Shown piece by piece: positions 26,788 through 37,541 of a stretch of 64,000 nucleotides of DNA; the first letter of the stretch is position 1, and every line of letters begins with the position of its first letter. The DNA comes from Stenotrophomonas acidaminiphila (lineage in GTDB: Bacteria; Pseudomonadota; Gammaproteobacteria; Xanthomonadales; Xanthomonadaceae), in NCBI GenBank assembly GCA_002951995.1, contig CP019797.1:1596501-1660500 (forward strand), given 5' to 3'. The position numbers and the translations under genes were made by a program. The notes beneath the pieces are model-generated. The model was not told the DNA's origin. It did not search any database and worked only from the letters and a program-made list of their open reading frames with translations.

Positions 26788-27702
26788 TCAGGCGTTGGGG
26801 GAGTCGGCGTCGTTGAAGTCGCCATCGTCGAATTCGCTGGAGAACTGCAGCGGCGCGTTGGTGTTGCCGGCGGCCAGCGATTTCACGTAGATCGGCGCCA
26901 GCGGCGCTTCCTGGACGATGTCCAGCAGCTGTTCCTTGGCCAGTTCCAGCAGCGCCAGGAAGGTGACCAGCACGCCGAGCTTGCCTTCCTCGGCGGTGAA
27001 CAGCGTCTCGAAGCGGTAGAACCTGCCGTCCTCGAGCTGTTCCAGCACATCGCCCATGCGCTGGCGCACGCTCAGTGCCTCGCGCTTGATCGCGTGGCCG
27101 CTGAACAGCTCGGCGCGCTTGAGCACGTCGTGCAGCGCCAGCAGCATTTCCTTCAGGTCCACCGGCGGCGGTACCTTGACCGTGGTCCGGTCCGGCACGA
27201 AGGCATGCGCCGGGGTGGTGTCGCGGTCCTGCCGGGGCAGGGCGTCGATGTCCTCGGCGGCCTGCTTGAAGCGTTCGTACTCCTGCAGCCGGCGCACCAG
27301 CTCGGCGCGCGGGTCGGCTTCCTCGCCTTCGTCGCTGGGCGGGCGCGGCAGCAGCATGCGCGACTTGATCTCGGCCAGCATCGCGGCCATCACCAGGTAC
27401 TCGGCCGCCAGCTCGAAGCGCAGCTCCTGCATGACGTTGATGTACTCGACGTACTGCCGGGTGATCTCGGCGACCGGGATGTCCAGGATGTCCAGGTTCT
27501 GCCGGCGGATCAGGTACAGCAGCAGGTCCAGCGGGCCCTCGAAGGCGTCGAGGATGACTTCCAGCGCATCCGGCGGGATGTACAGGTCCTGCGGGATCTG
27601 CAGGACCGGCTGCCCATGCACCACCGCCAGCGGCATTTCCTGCTGCTGCGGAATGGTGGGCGGCGCTGGCGGGTTCGCGGCGTGCGCGAGTTCTGAAGTC
27701 AT
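26788..27702 (-). CDS. scpA: condensin kleisin subunit ScpA
   Basis: 304-residue kleisin that bridges SMC heads with ScpB. Family core FEGPLDLLLYLIRRQNLDILD and ITRQYVEYINVM, then AAEYLVMAAMLAEIKSRMLLPR. C-terminal winged helix LFTAEEGKLGVLVTFLALLELAKEQ. Paired with scpB. Acidic C-terminus. Confidence 0.94.
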   Translation of the reverse strand: MTSELAHAANPPAPPTIPQQQEMPLAVVHGQPVLQIPQDLYIPPDALEVILDAFEGPLDLLLYLIRRQNLDILDIPVAEITRQYVEYINVMQELRFELAAEYLVMAAMLAEIKSRMLLPRPPSDEGEEADPRAELVRRLQEYERFKQAAEDIDALPRQDRDTTPAHAFVPDRTTVKVPPPVDLKEMLLALHDVLKRAELFSGHAIKREALSVRQRMGDVLEQLEDGRFYRFETLFTAEEGKLGVLVTFLALLELAKEQLLDIVQEAPLAPIYVKSLAAGNTNAPLQFSSEFDDGDFNDADSPNA

Positions 27703-28049
27703 CAGGGCGACATCGGGTGTTGCGAGCCTTTACGTTCCGGGTTCCCGCCCGGGACAGGGTCCTGCCTTCTGGATTGAAAGCCATGCGCGCCTGTCCGGCG
27801 TGCGTGCACATCAACAACGCGACATGCCGCGCTGTCATGCGGCAACGTCATCGCGAGGAGGTCGTCTACACAGTCCGGGAAGGAATCGCGGATCGGTCGG
27901 ACGGCGGTGGCCTTGCCTGCCGCCGCTCCGGGCCGTTACAGGCCGGCTGCGTGCAATGGCGTAAAGAGTAATCGCCCCGGCCGGGCGGTGTCCAGCGTCC
28001 AGGCGCTAGACTTGCCGGCCATCATTCAGCGGACAAGGAGCGGCGAGCC
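27703..28049. other. intergenic region, no gene seen
   Basis: 347 bases between divergent scpA and the YciI-like gene. It must hold their promoters, but I find no convincing -10/-35 pair, RNA gene or repeat. AAGGAG at 28035-28040 is the ribosome site of the next gene. Confidence 0.5.
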
Positions 28050-28349
28050 GTGTGGTATGTGATCGAAGGCTACGACGGGCAGGATGTGCTGGGCGCGCGC
28101 CTGGCCGCGCGGGCGGCGCACCTGGCGCGGCTGCAGGCACTGCAGGCGCAGGGGCGGCTGCTGCTGGCCGGCCCCTGTCCGGCGATCGACGCCGAGGACC
28201 CGGGCGCGGCCGGTTTCAGCGGCAGCGTGGTGATCGCCAGCTTCGACGACCTGGACGCGGCCCGCGCCTGGGCCGACGCCGACCCCTACGTGGCCGCCGG
28301 TGTCTACCAGCGGGTCGACGTGCGGCCGTTCCGCAAGGTGTTGCCGTGA
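28050..28349 (+). CDS. YciI-like protein
   Basis: 99-residue ferredoxin-like-fold protein. [19 protein letters not shown] (His) and [20 protein letters not shown] match the YciI family, whose conserved His-Asp pair suggests enzyme activity of unknown nature. GTG start at 28050 is fixed by AAGGAG ten bases upstream. Its stop overlaps the next start (GTGA). Confidence 0.85.
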   Translation: MWYVIEGYDGQDVLGARLAARAAHLARLQALQAQGRLLLAGPCPAIDAEDPGAAGFSGSVVIASFDDLDAARAWADADPYVAAGVYQRVDVRPFRKVLP

Positions 28350-28618
28350 CCCGGGTCGAGCGGATCCGCGCCGCCCTGGAGGCCGCCTTCGCACCCAGCC
28401 GGCTGGAAGTGGAGGACGACAGCCACCGCCACGCCGGCCATGCCGGCGCGCGCGACGGGCGCGGTCACTTCAATGTGCTGATCGTCAGCCCGGCATTCGC
28501 CGGAAAGGCGCCACTGGCGCGCCATAGGGCGGTTTACGCGGCACTTGGCGACATGATGCAGACCGATATCCACGCGCTGTCGATCCAGGCGCGGACCCCG
28601 GCCGAGGCCGGCGCCTGA
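28346..28618 (+). CDS. bolA: BolA-family protein
   Basis: 90 residues. [23 protein letters not shown] and [27 protein letters not shown] are the BolA core. BolA proteins bind Fe-S clusters with monothiol glutaredoxins and affect morphology and stress responses; the Cys or His cluster ligands cannot be assigned firmly here. GTG start overlaps the YciI stop. Confidence 0.9.
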   Translation: MTRVERIRAALEAAFAPSRLEVEDDSHRHAGHAGARDGRGHFNVLIVSPAFAGKAPLARHRAVYAALGDMMQTDIHALSIQARTPAEAGA

Positions 28619-28702
28619 TCCCGGCCGCGGACCGGGCCGCGCGCCCTGCGCGCTTCCGCTCGTGGCCGCACAGGGCAGGGCGTACCCGGCGCCGGCCTCG
28701 CC

Positions 28703-28742
28703 TGTAACAAATTGTTTACAAATCGACATGGAAACGCTTACA
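28703..28742. promoter_or_regulatory. LacI-family operator candidates before the regulator gene
   Basis: Two elements: a near-palindrome TGTAACAAATTGTTTACA (28703-28720) and TGGAAACGCTTACA (28729-28742). The second matches the cre-like LacI-family consensus TGWAANCGNTNWCA at all but one position. They lie 29-68 bases before the LacI-family start, which suggests autoregulation. A related core AACGCTT occurs at 47485-47491 upstream of the ABC ATPase gene. Confidence 0.5.
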
Positions 28743-28770
28743 GTCGCCGCGACCCCTGTCTGCGGAGGGT

Positions 28771-29799
28771 ATGGCGGTGGCGAAGCCGGCGATCACCATC
28801 AAGGATGTTGCCCGTGAGGCGAAGGTCTCCGTCGCCACTGTGTCGCGTGCCCTCAACGGTCACGAGAACGTCGCCGAGCCGGTGCGCAAGCAGGTGCTGG
28901 AAGTCGCCCGCCGGCTCCGCTACGCCCCGCATGCCGCCGCGCGCAGCCTGAGCAGCCGCAGCACGCAGACCATCGGCCTGGTGCTGCCCGACCTGCACGG
29001 CGAGTTCTTTTCCGAACTGATGCGTGGCATCGACGGGGTCGCGCGCATGCACCGCTGGCACCTGCTGGTCTCCAGCTACCACGGCGACCAGGAACAGCAG
29101 GGCGTCGCGCTGCAGGCCATGCGCGGCCGCGTCGACGGCCTGCTGGTCATGTCGCCCTATGCGGCAGACGCGGGTTTCCTGATGGACAACCTGCCGCCGG
29201 CACTGCCCACCGTCCTGATCAACACCCCGGTGGCGGATGGCCAGTACCCGGCCTTCGGCATCGACGACCATGCCGGCGCCCTGGCCATGACCCGCTATCT
29301 GCTGGAGGCCGGGCACCGCCGCATCGCCTTCATCGCCGGTCCCGACGGCAACCATGATGCCCGCGAGCGCCTGCGCGGCTTCCAGGACGCGATGGCCGCG
29401 GCCGGCGCGCCCGCCGAAGGCCGCGTGCTGGCCGGCGGTTTCGACGAGGCGTCCGGGTACGCGGCCGGAAAGGCGCTGCTGCGCGAAGCGCACCTGCCCG
29501 ATGCGGTGTTCGCGGCGAACGACATGATGGCGCTGGGTTGCCTGTACGCCTTCAGCCAGGCCGGCGTCCGCGTGCCGCAACAGGTCGCGCTGGCCGGGTT
29601 CGACGATATCCCGCTGGCACGTTTCGTTCACCCGTCCTTGACCACGATGCAGGTCAGCATCGCCGACCTCGGGGGGCGGGCGACATCGCACCTGCTGCAC
29701 CTGATGGAGCGCGACGACGCGTCGGAAGGGGGCGCTGGAACGACGCTCGTACCCACCCTGATCGTGCGTGATTCGACGTCCCGACGAGAGCTTCCCTGA
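28771..29799 (+). CDS. LacI-family transcriptional regulator
   Basis: 342 residues. N-terminal helix-turn-helix ITIKDVAREAKVSVATVSRALNG and hinge PHAAARSLSSR, then a periplasmic-binding-protein-like sugar domain (TQTIGLVLPDLHGEFFSELMRG, VFAANDMMALGCLYAF). GGAGG before the ATG. It leads the carbohydrate locus and very likely controls the TonB receptor, glycosidase and ABC transporter. Effector sugar unknown. Confidence 0.93.
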   Translation: MAVAKPAITIKDVAREAKVSVATVSRALNGHENVAEPVRKQVLEVARRLRYAPHAAARSLSSRSTQTIGLVLPDLHGEFFSELMRGIDGVARMHRWHLLVSSYHGDQEQQGVALQAMRGRVDGLLVMSPYAADAGFLMDNLPPALPTVLINTPVADGQYPAFGIDDHAGALAMTRYLLEAGHRRIAFIAGPDGNHDARERLRGFQDAMAAAGAPAEGRVLAGGFDEASGYAAGKALLREAHLPDAVFAANDMMALGCLYAFSQAGVRVPQQVALAGFDDIPLARFVHPSLTTMQVSIADLGGRATSHLLHLMERDDASEGGAGTTLVPTLIVRDSTSRRELP

Positions 29800-29882
29800 T
29801 CCACCGCCCATGTGCCGGAATCCCCGGCAAGGTCACCAAAACGAACCGAATGGCAGCCGCGCTGCCGCACCCGGAGAGCCCC

Positions 29883-32845
29883 ATGAACCATTCCGCCAAC
29901 CGCAACACGTACCCCGCCCGCAGGCTGCTCAGCTGCGCGCTGGCCAGCTGCCTCCTGCTGGGCGCCGCGCCGGCGTTCGCGCAGAGCACCGGTGCCACCA
30001 TCCGTGGCCAGGTGATGGCCGATTCGGCCCCGGCCGGGCAGGCGCAGGTGACCGCGACCAACCTGGCCACCGGCCTGAGCCGCAGCGTGCAGAGCAGCGC
30101 CACCGGCAGTTATTCGCTGGCCGGCCTGCCGCCGGGCACCTACCGGGTGGACGTCGCCGCCGGCGGCAAGACCAGCAGCCAGAACATCACCGTGCAGGTC
30201 GGACAGACGGCGACCGTCAACCTCGGCGTCGGCGGCGTGGCCGAGACGGCCGGCGGCAACGCCACCACGCTGGACGCGGTGCAGGTGACGGCGCAGGCGC
30301 CGGTGGAGACGATGACGTCGGAGATCGCGACCTACATCACCCCCAGCAGATCCAGGCCCTGCCCCAGACCACGCGCAACTTCCTGGCCTTCGCCGACACC
30401 GTGCCGGGCATGAGCTTCGAGCAGAACCCGGCCAACGGCTCCACCAAGCTGCGCGGCGGCGTGCAGAGCGCCAACAACGTCAATGTCTACATCGACGGCA
30501 TCGGCCAGAAGAACTACGTCACCCAGGGCGGCCTGACCGGCCAGGATTCCAGCCGCGGCAACCCGTTCCCGCAGCTGGCGATCGGCGAGTACAAGGTCAT
30601 CACCTCCAACTACAAGGCCGAGTACGACCAGATCAGTTCGGCGGCGGTGACCGCGGCGACCCGGTCGGGCACCAACGATTTCTCCGGCTCGTTCTTCTGG
30701 GATTACACCAACCAGAACTGGCGCGAGCCGCGGGAGAGCGAGAAGAACGGCGCCGGCAAGACCCGTTCGGGCGAAAAGCAGTATGGCGCGGCGTTCGGTG
30801 GCCCGATCGTCAAGGACAAGGCGCACTTCTTCGTCACCTACGAGGCCAAGGAATACAACGCCCCGCAGGACCTGACCCCGGGCGAGGGACGCACCGCCGC
30901 GGACCTGCCGCAGGCCTGGCGCGACCAGCTGGGCGCGGCCAGCACGCCGTTCAAGGAAGACCTGTACTTCGGCAAACTCGACTGGTCGATCAACGACGAG
31001 AACCTGGTTGACCTGAGCTACAAGCGTCGCGAGGAAAGCGACATCAGCAATGTCGGCGGGCAGAGCGCGCGCAGCTACGGCACCGACGTCGGCGTCAACG
31101 AGGACCGCTACGACCTGCACTGGCAGTTCTCCAACAGCAACTGGCTCAACGACGCCCACCTGACCTACGAAAAGGCGTTCTGGAGCATGGAGCCGGCCAA
31201 CTACGGCAACGGCATGGTGCTCACCGATGGCTCGTCCAACGACGGCCGGCAGATCTTCCGCATCGGCGCCGGTAACGGTGGTCTGCAGAACAAGGGGCAG
31301 AAGGGCTGGTCGTTGCAGAACGACACCACGTTCTTCGGCTGGGAAGGCCATACCGTCAAATTCGGCATCAAGTACAAGCAGGTGGATCTGGAGACCACCG
31401 AGCAGCAGCCGTACAACCCGCAGTTCTACTACGACATCAATCAGGGCGGCATGGTGCCGTACTTCGTGCGCTTCGGCAGCCCGGCCATCGGCACCAGTGG
31501 CGGTACGGTCACCTCGAAGAACAAGCAGTTTGGTCTCTACATCCAGGATGACTGGGACGTCACCGATCGCCTGATCCTGAACCTCGGCCTGCGCTGGGAC
31601 TATGAGAAAACCCCCTCCTACCTGGACTACGCGACCAGCGCCGACGTGCTGGCCTCGCTCAATACCCAGGATCCGCAGGCCGGCGCCGCGGTGGGCCAGA
31701 CCTATGCGCAGACGCTGGCGCTGGGCGGCATCGACATCAACCGTTTCATCAGCACCGGCAACAACCGCAAGGCGTTCAAGAACGCCATCCAGCCGCGCAT
31801 CGGGTTCTCGTATGACCTCAGCGGCGACGAGCGCCACGTGCTGTTCGGCGGCATCGGCCGCTCCTACGACCGCAACCTGTTCGATTACCTGCAGCTGGAG
31901 CTGACCAAGGCCACGTTCCCGACCCGCGAGTTCATGATCAACTCGCCGGGCCATGCCTGCGACCCGGCCGCATCCAACTGCCTGGCCTGGAACCCGCAGC
32001 TGCTCGATCGCGAGTACCTGATGTCGCTGGCCAATTCGTCCCAGGCCGGCCGCGAAGTATGGATGTTCGACAACGACCTGAAGACCCCGTATTCGGACCA
32101 GATCAGCCTGGGCATCCGCAACACGTTCGCCGTTATGGGCCATGACTGGAATACCTCGGCCACCCTGCAGCACATCCGTTACAAGGATGGCCTGCTGATC
32201 ATGCGCGGCAACCGCCGCGGCGATGGCAGCTACTACAACGCATCGGGTAGTCCGTGGAGCGGCGGCGGGCTGCCGGGGCTGGGCGGGCTGATCCTGGCCA
32301 CCAACGGTTTCCAGTCACGCAGCAACGCGTTGCTGCTCAGTGCCGACAAGCCTTACACGGCCGAGAGCCCGTGGAACCTCAACTTCGCCTATACCTTCAC
32401 CGACGCCAAGCAGAACATCCACGAGAAAGATCCGGTATACGGCTGGTACTTCCCCGGTGGCGGCTGGTACGACGGCGCCTGGACCCCGCGCCACCGCCTG
32501 GTGGTCAGCGGCTTCACCGACCTGCCCTGGGGCATGAGCGTGGCCGGCAAGCTGACCCTGGCCAGCAAGGTCAAGCGCTGGGACATCGATGGCACCAGCG
32601 GCTATGAGCGCCCCCGCAGCTGGGAGCCGGACGGCACCTATGGCTTCAAGCAGTTCGACATGTCGCTGACCAAGACCTGGGACACCGGCACCGACCTGAA
32701 GCTCAAGGTCCGTGCCGACGTGATCAACGTGTTCAACTGGACCAACTGGGGTGGGTACGGCATCAACTGGAACACCGGTGTGATCAACAGCTGGGACCAG
32801 TACGCCACCCGCACCTTCAAGCTGTCCTTCGGTCTGGACTGGTAA
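29883..32845 (+). CDS. TonB-dependent receptor with carboxypeptidase-regulatory-like N-domain (apparent frameshift)
   Basis: Outer-membrane receptor for energised uptake, probably of an oligosaccharide given its neighbours. Signal peptide to about residue 34 (AAPAFAQ), then an Ig-like CarboxypepD_reg domain (GATIRGQVMADSAPAGQAQV, about 38-115), plug (VNVYIDGIGQ) and a large beta-barrel ending in aromatic KLSFGLDW. The frame breaks in the C5 run at 30340-30344; one more C restores ITPQQIQALPQTTRN and a protein of about 987 residues. The Oar-like layout with this N-domain is common in xanthomonads. Confidence 0.9.
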
Positions 32846-32854
32846 GCCGCTGTG

Positions 32855-32880
32855 CCCGGCCGCCGGCAATGGCGGCCGGG
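32855..32880 (+). terminator. hairpin after the TonB receptor gene
   Basis: Perfect 10-base arms CCCGGCCGCC/GGCGGCCGGG with a 6-base loop, ten bases after the stop. No T tract follows; it may lower expression of the downstream genes relative to the receptor rather than stop it. Confidence 0.45.
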
Positions 32881-32929
32881 CCAGCCACCGGCCACGGCCC
32901 ACCCCCTGGTTCCCCCAACGGAAAGCGTC

Positions 32930-34546
32930 TTGAGCATCCCGCGTACCACCAAGCTGTTGCTGTGCACCGCCGCCGGACTCGCGCTGGGCCTGGTGGCCGG
33001 GTGCGGCAAGGCGCCCGAGCCGACACCGAAAGTGGTGCCCCAGGTGATCCTGATCGAAGCGGACCTGCCGCCGCGGCCGATGAAACCCGAACTTCCGCCG
33101 CTGTTCGACGACATCGAACGGCGCACCTTCCAGTTCTTCTGGGACACCACCAACGAGCGCAACGGGCTCACCCCGGACCGCTATCCGTCGCGTCCGTTCG
33201 CCAGCATCGCTTCGGTCGGCTTCGCCCTGACCGCCTATCCGATCGGCATCGAGAAGGGCTGGGTCAGCCGTACCCAGGCGGTGGACCGCACCCTGACCAC
33301 GCTGCGCTTCCTGCGCGACGTGCCCACCGGCCCGCAGCGCACCGGCAAGGCCGGCTACAAGGGCTTTTATTACCACTTCCTGGACATGCACGACGGCCGC
33401 CGCTACGACAGCTGGGTGGAGCTGTCCAGCGTGGATACCGCGCTGCTGTTGATGGGCGTGCTGTTCGCGCAGTCCTACTACGATGGCGATGACGCGCGCG
33501 AGAAGGAGATCCGCAGGATCGCCGATACGCTCTACCGCCGCGTGGACTGGCAGTGGCTGCAGCGCAACAAGCCGCTGGTGTCGATGGGCTGGTTCCCCGA
33601 GAGCGGTTTCATCCAGCACGACTGGATGGGCTACAACGAGGCGATGATGCTCTACGTGCTGGCGCTGGGCTCGCCGACGCATCCGGTCGAGCCCGATGCG
33701 TGGACCGTGTGGACGCGCACCTACGACAACGACTGGGGCGTGTTCCAGGGGCAGGAGTACCTGTCGTTCGGGCCGCTGTTCGGCCACCAGTACAGCCACG
33801 TCTGGATCGACTTCCGCGACATCCAGGACGCCTACATGCGCGAGCGCGGCATCGACTACTTCCTCAACAGCCGCCGCGCCACGCTGGCCCAGCGCGAGTA
33901 CGCCATCGCCAACCCGATGCAGTGGAAGGACTATGGCGAGAACGTGTGGGGGCTGACCGCCGGCGACGGGCCGCAGAACACCACCCAGGAATACAAGGGC
34001 GAACAGCGCCAGTTCCGCCATTACTCCGCGCGCGGCGCCGGCCTGCGCGAGAATTTCGACGACGGCACCATCGTGCCGTCGGCGGCGATCTCCTCGCTGC
34101 CGTTCGCGCCGGAGGTGGTGATTCCCGCCACCCAGGAAATGCACCGGCGCTACGGTGACTACCTGTACTCCAGCTACGGCTTCCTGGACTCGTTCAACCC
34201 CAGTTTCGACTACGACATCCCGCTCAAGACCGGGCGCCTGATTCCGGACCGTGGCTGGGTGGCCAGTGATTACATCGCCATCGACCAGGGGCCGATCCTG
34301 GCGGGCATCGCCAACTACCGCGACGAGTTCGTCTGGAACGTGATGAAGAAGAACCCCTATATCCGCAAGGGCCTGGAGCGCGCCGGCTTTGCCGGTGGCT
34401 GGCTGCTGCCGGAAGGGGAGGAGTGGCAGCCGCTGCAGAAGGACGACAAGGCCGCCGCCGCGCGCGCGGTGGGCATTGCCGAGTCGCGCGCCGCAGCCGC
34501 GCAGGAACAGAAGGCGGCGGGCAAGCCCGCACCCCGGCCGCAATAG
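32930..34546 (+). CDS. glucoamylase-family lipoprotein, GH144-like (endo-beta-1,2-glucanase candidate)
   Basis: 538 residues. Lipobox LVAGC puts Cys25 as the lipidated residue. The domain (about 55-500) is the Glycoamylase Pfam type: IERRTFQFFWDTTNERNGL, ASIASVGFALTAYPIG, SSVDTALLLMGVLFAQ, WFPESGFIQHDWMGYNEAMMLY and DYIAIDQGPILAGIANYR. Characterised members of this (alpha/alpha)6 group form GH144, endo-beta-1,2-glucanases. TTG start at 32930. The C-terminal about 40 residues are Ala/Lys-rich. Likely makes short glucans for the adjacent ABC importer. Substrate is inference. Confidence 0.85.
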   Translation: MSIPRTTKLLLCTAAGLALGLVAGCGKAPEPTPKVVPQVILIEADLPPRPMKPELPPLFDDIERRTFQFFWDTTNERNGLTPDRYPSRPFASIASVGFALTAYPIGIEKGWVSRTQAVDRTLTTLRFLRDVPTGPQRTGKAGYKGFYYHFLDMHDGRRYDSWVELSSVDTALLLMGVLFAQSYYDGDDAREKEIRRIADTLYRRVDWQWLQRNKPLVSMGWFPESGFIQHDWMGYNEAMMLYVLALGSPTHPVEPDAWTVWTRTYDNDWGVFQGQEYLSFGPLFGHQYSHVWIDFRDIQDAYMRERGIDYFLNSRRATLAQREYAIANPMQWKDYGENVWGLTAGDGPQNTTQEYKGEQRQFRHYSARGAGLRENFDDGTIVPSAAISSLPFAPEVVIPATQEMHRRYGDYLYSSYGFLDSFNPSFDYDIPLKTGRLIPDRGWVASDYIAIDQGPILAGIANYRDEFVWNVMKKNPYIRKGLERAGFAGGWLLPEGEEWQPLQKDDKAAAARAVGIAESRAAAAQEQKAAGKPAPRPQ

Positions 34547-34555
34547 GTCGGGCCG

Positions 34556-35830
34556 GTGACGCTGCGCCTGCCCGTGCTGTTGTGCCTGGTCCTGCTGGCC
34601 GCCTGCGCGCGGCCGCAGCAGGGCATCACCCTGCGCTTCTGGGCGATGGGGCGCGAAGCCGAAGTGGTCGGCGAGCTGGTCCGCGAGTTCGAGGCCGAAA
34701 ACCCCGGCATCCGCGTCGAGGTGCAGAACATCCCCTGGACCGCGGCGCACGAAAAGCTGCTGACCGCCTACGCCGCCGATGGCCTGCCGGACATCTGCCA
34801 GCTCGGCAATACCTGGATACCCGAGTTCGCCACCCTCGGTGCGCTGACCCCGCTGCAGCCCTACGTGGACGCTTCGCGCGAGGTCGTGCCGGCGGACTAT
34901 TTCCCGGGGATCTGGGACACCAACGTGGTCGAGGGCCGGCTGGTCGGCATCCCCTGGTACGTGGATACGCGGCTGCTGTTCTACCGCAAGGACCTGCTGC
35001 GCAAGGCCGGCTATGACCACCCGCCGCGCGACTGGGCCGAGTGGGAGCGCATGAACCAGGCGCTGAAGCAGGCGCTCGGGCCCGACCGCTACCCGGTGCT
35101 GATGCCGCTCAACGAGTTCGAGCCGCAGCTGTCGCTGGCGCTGCAGCAGGACGATCCGCTGCTGCGCGACCACGACACCCGCGGCAATTTCGCCAGTCCC
35201 GGGTTCCGCCGCGCGCTGGGCTTCTACGCCAACATGTTCGAGCAGGGCTGGGCGCCGAAGATGTCCGAGACCCAGATCTCCAATGTGTGGGACGAGTTCT
35301 TCCGCGGCTTCACCGTGTTCTACCTGTCCGGGCCCTGGAACATCCGCGAGTTCCGGCAACGCCAGCCGGCCTCGCTGGAGGGCGAGTGGGGCACCGCGCC
35401 GCTGCCGGGTCCGCACAGCCCGGGCGGCGGCATCGCCGGTGGCACCAGCCTGGTGGTGATGCAGTCGTCGCCGCACAAGCAGGCCGCATGGAAACTGATC
35501 GAGTTCCTGTCGCGACCGGCGGTGCAGCAGCGGTTCCACGCCCTCATCGGCGACCTGCCGCCGCGGCGCAGCGTGTGGCGGCAGGCATCGCTGCACGAGG
35601 ACCCGCTGGCGGCCGCGTTCGGCCAGCAGCTGGAGCGGGTCAGGCCCACGCCCAAGGTGCTGGAGTGGGAGCGCATCGCCCAGGAAATGCGCATCGTCAG
35701 CGAGCAGGTGGTACGCGGCGGGTTGGACCAGGACGCCGCGGTCAGGCGGCTGGATGCGCGGGTGGACGAGATCCTCGCCAAGCGCCGCTGGATCATCCAG
35801 CAGCAGGCGACGCAGGAGGCCGCGCGATGA
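34556..35830 (+). CDS. sugar ABC transporter substrate-binding lipoprotein
   Basis: 424 residues of the family 1 extracellular solute-binding type. Lipobox LLAAC with Cys17. ITLRFWAMGREAEVVGELVREFE, GLPDICQLGNTWIPEF and GGGIAGGTSLVVMQ are typical of maltose/oligosaccharide binders. GTG start nine bases after the glycosidase stop; stop overlaps the first permease (ATGA). Works with the two permeases and the ATPase at 47615. Confidence 0.92.
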   Translation: MTLRLPVLLCLVLLAACARPQQGITLRFWAMGREAEVVGELVREFEAENPGIRVEVQNIPWTAAHEKLLTAYAADGLPDICQLGNTWIPEFATLGALTPLQPYVDASREVVPADYFPGIWDTNVVEGRLVGIPWYVDTRLLFYRKDLLRKAGYDHPPRDWAEWERMNQALKQALGPDRYPVLMPLNEFEPQLSLALQQDDPLLRDHDTRGNFASPGFRRALGFYANMFEQGWAPKMSETQISNVWDEFFRGFTVFYLSGPWNIREFRQRQPASLEGEWGTAPLPGPHSPGGGIAGGTSLVVMQSSPHKQAAWKLIEFLSRPAVQQRFHALIGDLPPRRSVWRQASLHEDPLAAAFGQQLERVRPTPKVLEWERIAQEMRIVSEQVVRGGLDQDAAVRRLDARVDEILAKRRWIIQQQATQEAAR

Positions 35831-36708
35831 AGCGGGGCACGCTCGCCGGCTGGGTGTTCGCCGCGCCGGCGCTGATCGTGATCGGCGTGTTCTTCGGGCT
35901 GCCGGTGCTGTCGGCGCTGGCGCTGAGCCTGACCGATTTCGACCTGTACGCGCTGGCCGACCCGCACAACCTGCGCTTCGTCGGCCTGCACAACTACCTG
36001 GACCTGCTGCGCACGCCGATGTTCTGGAAGTCGCTGGGCAACACCGCGTATTTCGTGGTGCTCGGCGTGCCGTTGTCGATCGCCCTGTCGCTGGGCGTGG
36101 CGATGCTGCTCAATGCGCCGGTGGCGCGCTTCAAGGCGCTGTTCCGCACCGCGCTGTTCGCGCCGGTGGTGACCACCCTGGTGGCGGTGGCGGTGATCTG
36201 GCGCTACCTGTTCCACACCCGCTACGGGTTGGTGAACTGGGCGCTGGGGCAGGTCGGCGTCAACCCGGTGGACTGGCTCGGCGATCCGCACTGGGCGATG
36301 CCGACCATCATCCTGTTCGCGGTGTGGAAGAACTTCGGCTACAACATGGTGATCTTCCTGGCCGGCCTGCAGGCCATCCCGCGCGACCTGTACGAGGCCG
36401 CGCGGATCGACGGCGCCTCGCGCTGGAAGCAGTTCCTGCACATCACCCTGCCCATGCTCGGGCCGGTGCTGCTGGTGGTCGGGGTGATCACCGTCTCGGG
36501 CTATTTCCAGCTGTTCGCCGAGCCCTACGTGATGACCCGCGGCGATCCGCTGCAGAGCACGGTGAGCGTGCTGTATTACATGTTCGAGGAAGGCTTCAAG
36601 TGGTGGAACCTGGGGCGTGCTTCGGCGGTGGCGTTCCTGCTGTTCCTGATCATCCTGGGCGTGACCACGCTGATGTTGCGCTACGGCAGGCGCAGGGAGC
36701 TGGTATGA
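35827..36708 (+). CDS. sugar ABC transporter permease (MalF/UgpA type)
   Basis: 293 residues with six membrane helices; EAA loop EAARIDGASRWKQFLHITLP contacts the ATPase. ATG overlaps the binding-protein stop and its own stop overlaps the next permease. Confidence 0.95.
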   Translation: MKRGTLAGWVFAAPALIVIGVFFGLPVLSALALSLTDFDLYALADPHNLRFVGLHNYLDLLRTPMFWKSLGNTAYFVVLGVPLSIALSLGVAMLLNAPVARFKALFRTALFAPVVTTLVAVAVIWRYLFHTRYGLVNWALGQVGVNPVDWLGDPHWAMPTIILFAVWKNFGYNMVIFLAGLQAIPRDLYEAARIDGASRWKQFLHITLPMLGPVLLVVGVITVSGYFQLFAEPYVMTRGDPLQSTVSVLYYMFEEGFKWWNLGRASAVAFLLFLIILGVTTLMLRYGRRRELV

Positions 36709-37541
36709 GTCGCGAAATCGGCCAATCGCGTGCCTGGGGCGCGTGGGTCAATGCGGCCCTGCTGCTGCTGGCCTTCGTCAGCCTGGCGCCGCTGGCGTGG
36801 ATGGTGTCGGTGTCGTTCATGCCCAGCGGGCAGGCCTCGCAGTTCCCGCCGCCGCTGCTGCCGGCGCAGGCCACCATCGACAACTACCGGCAGCTGTTCG
36901 CGCGCACCGGCATGGCCGGCAACTTTCTCAACAGCCTGGGCATGTCGGCGGGCATCACCGTGGGCTCGCTGCTGTTCAACACCCTGGCGGGTTATGCCTT
37001 CGCCAAGCTGCGCTTTGCCGGCCGCGAGCGGGTGTTCCAGGCGCTGCTGGCGGCGCTGGTGATCCCGGCGCAGGTGGCGATGCTGCCGCTGTTCCTGCTG
37101 ATGAAGCAGCTGGGGCTGGTCAATACCTGGGGCGGGGTGGTGGTGCCGGCGCTGGCCAGCGTGTTCGGCATCTTCCTGGTGCGGCAGTACGCACGCTCGA
37201 TCCCCGACGAGCTGCTGGAGGCGGCGCGCATCGACGGCGCCAGCGAGGCCCGCATCTTCTTCCAGATCGTGCTGCCCATGCTCAAGCCGGTGCTGGTGAC
37301 GCTGGCGATCTTCACGTTCATGGGTGCATGGAACGACTTCATGTGGCCGTTGATCGTGCTCACCGACCAGGAGCACTACACCCTGCCGGTGGCGTTGGCC
37401 TCGCTTTCGCGCGAGCACATCATGGACGTGGAAATGATGATGGCCGGCGCGGTGGTCACCGTGGTGCCGGTGCTGGCGCTGTTCCTGCTGCTGCAGCGCT
37501 ACTACATCCAGGGGCTGCTGCTGGGCAGCGTGAAGGGGTGA
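36705..37541 (+). CDS. sugar ABC transporter permease (MalG/UgpE type)
   Basis: 278 residues, six helices; EAA loop EAARIDGASEARIFFQIVLP and the family FMGAWNDFMWPLIVL. Completes the membrane part of the importer. ATG overlaps the previous stop. Confidence 0.95.
   Translation: MSREIGQSRAWGAWVNAALLLLAFVSLAPLAWMVSVSFMPSGQASQFPPPLLPAQATIDNYRQLFARTGMAGNFLNSLGMSAGITVGSLLFNTLAGYAFAKLRFAGRERVFQALLAALVIPAQVAMLPLFLLMKQLGLVNTWGGVVVPALASVFGIFLVRQYARSIPDELLEAARIDGASEARIFFQIVLPMLKPVLVTLAIFTFMGAWNDFMWPLIVLTDQEHYTLPVALASLSREHIMDVEMMMAGAVVTVVPVLALFLLLQRYYIQGLLLGSVKG

Noticed and set aside
27703..28049. tRNA or small RNA in the scpA/YciI gap
   Set aside because: No cloverleaf or strong hairpin with T tract found by eye.
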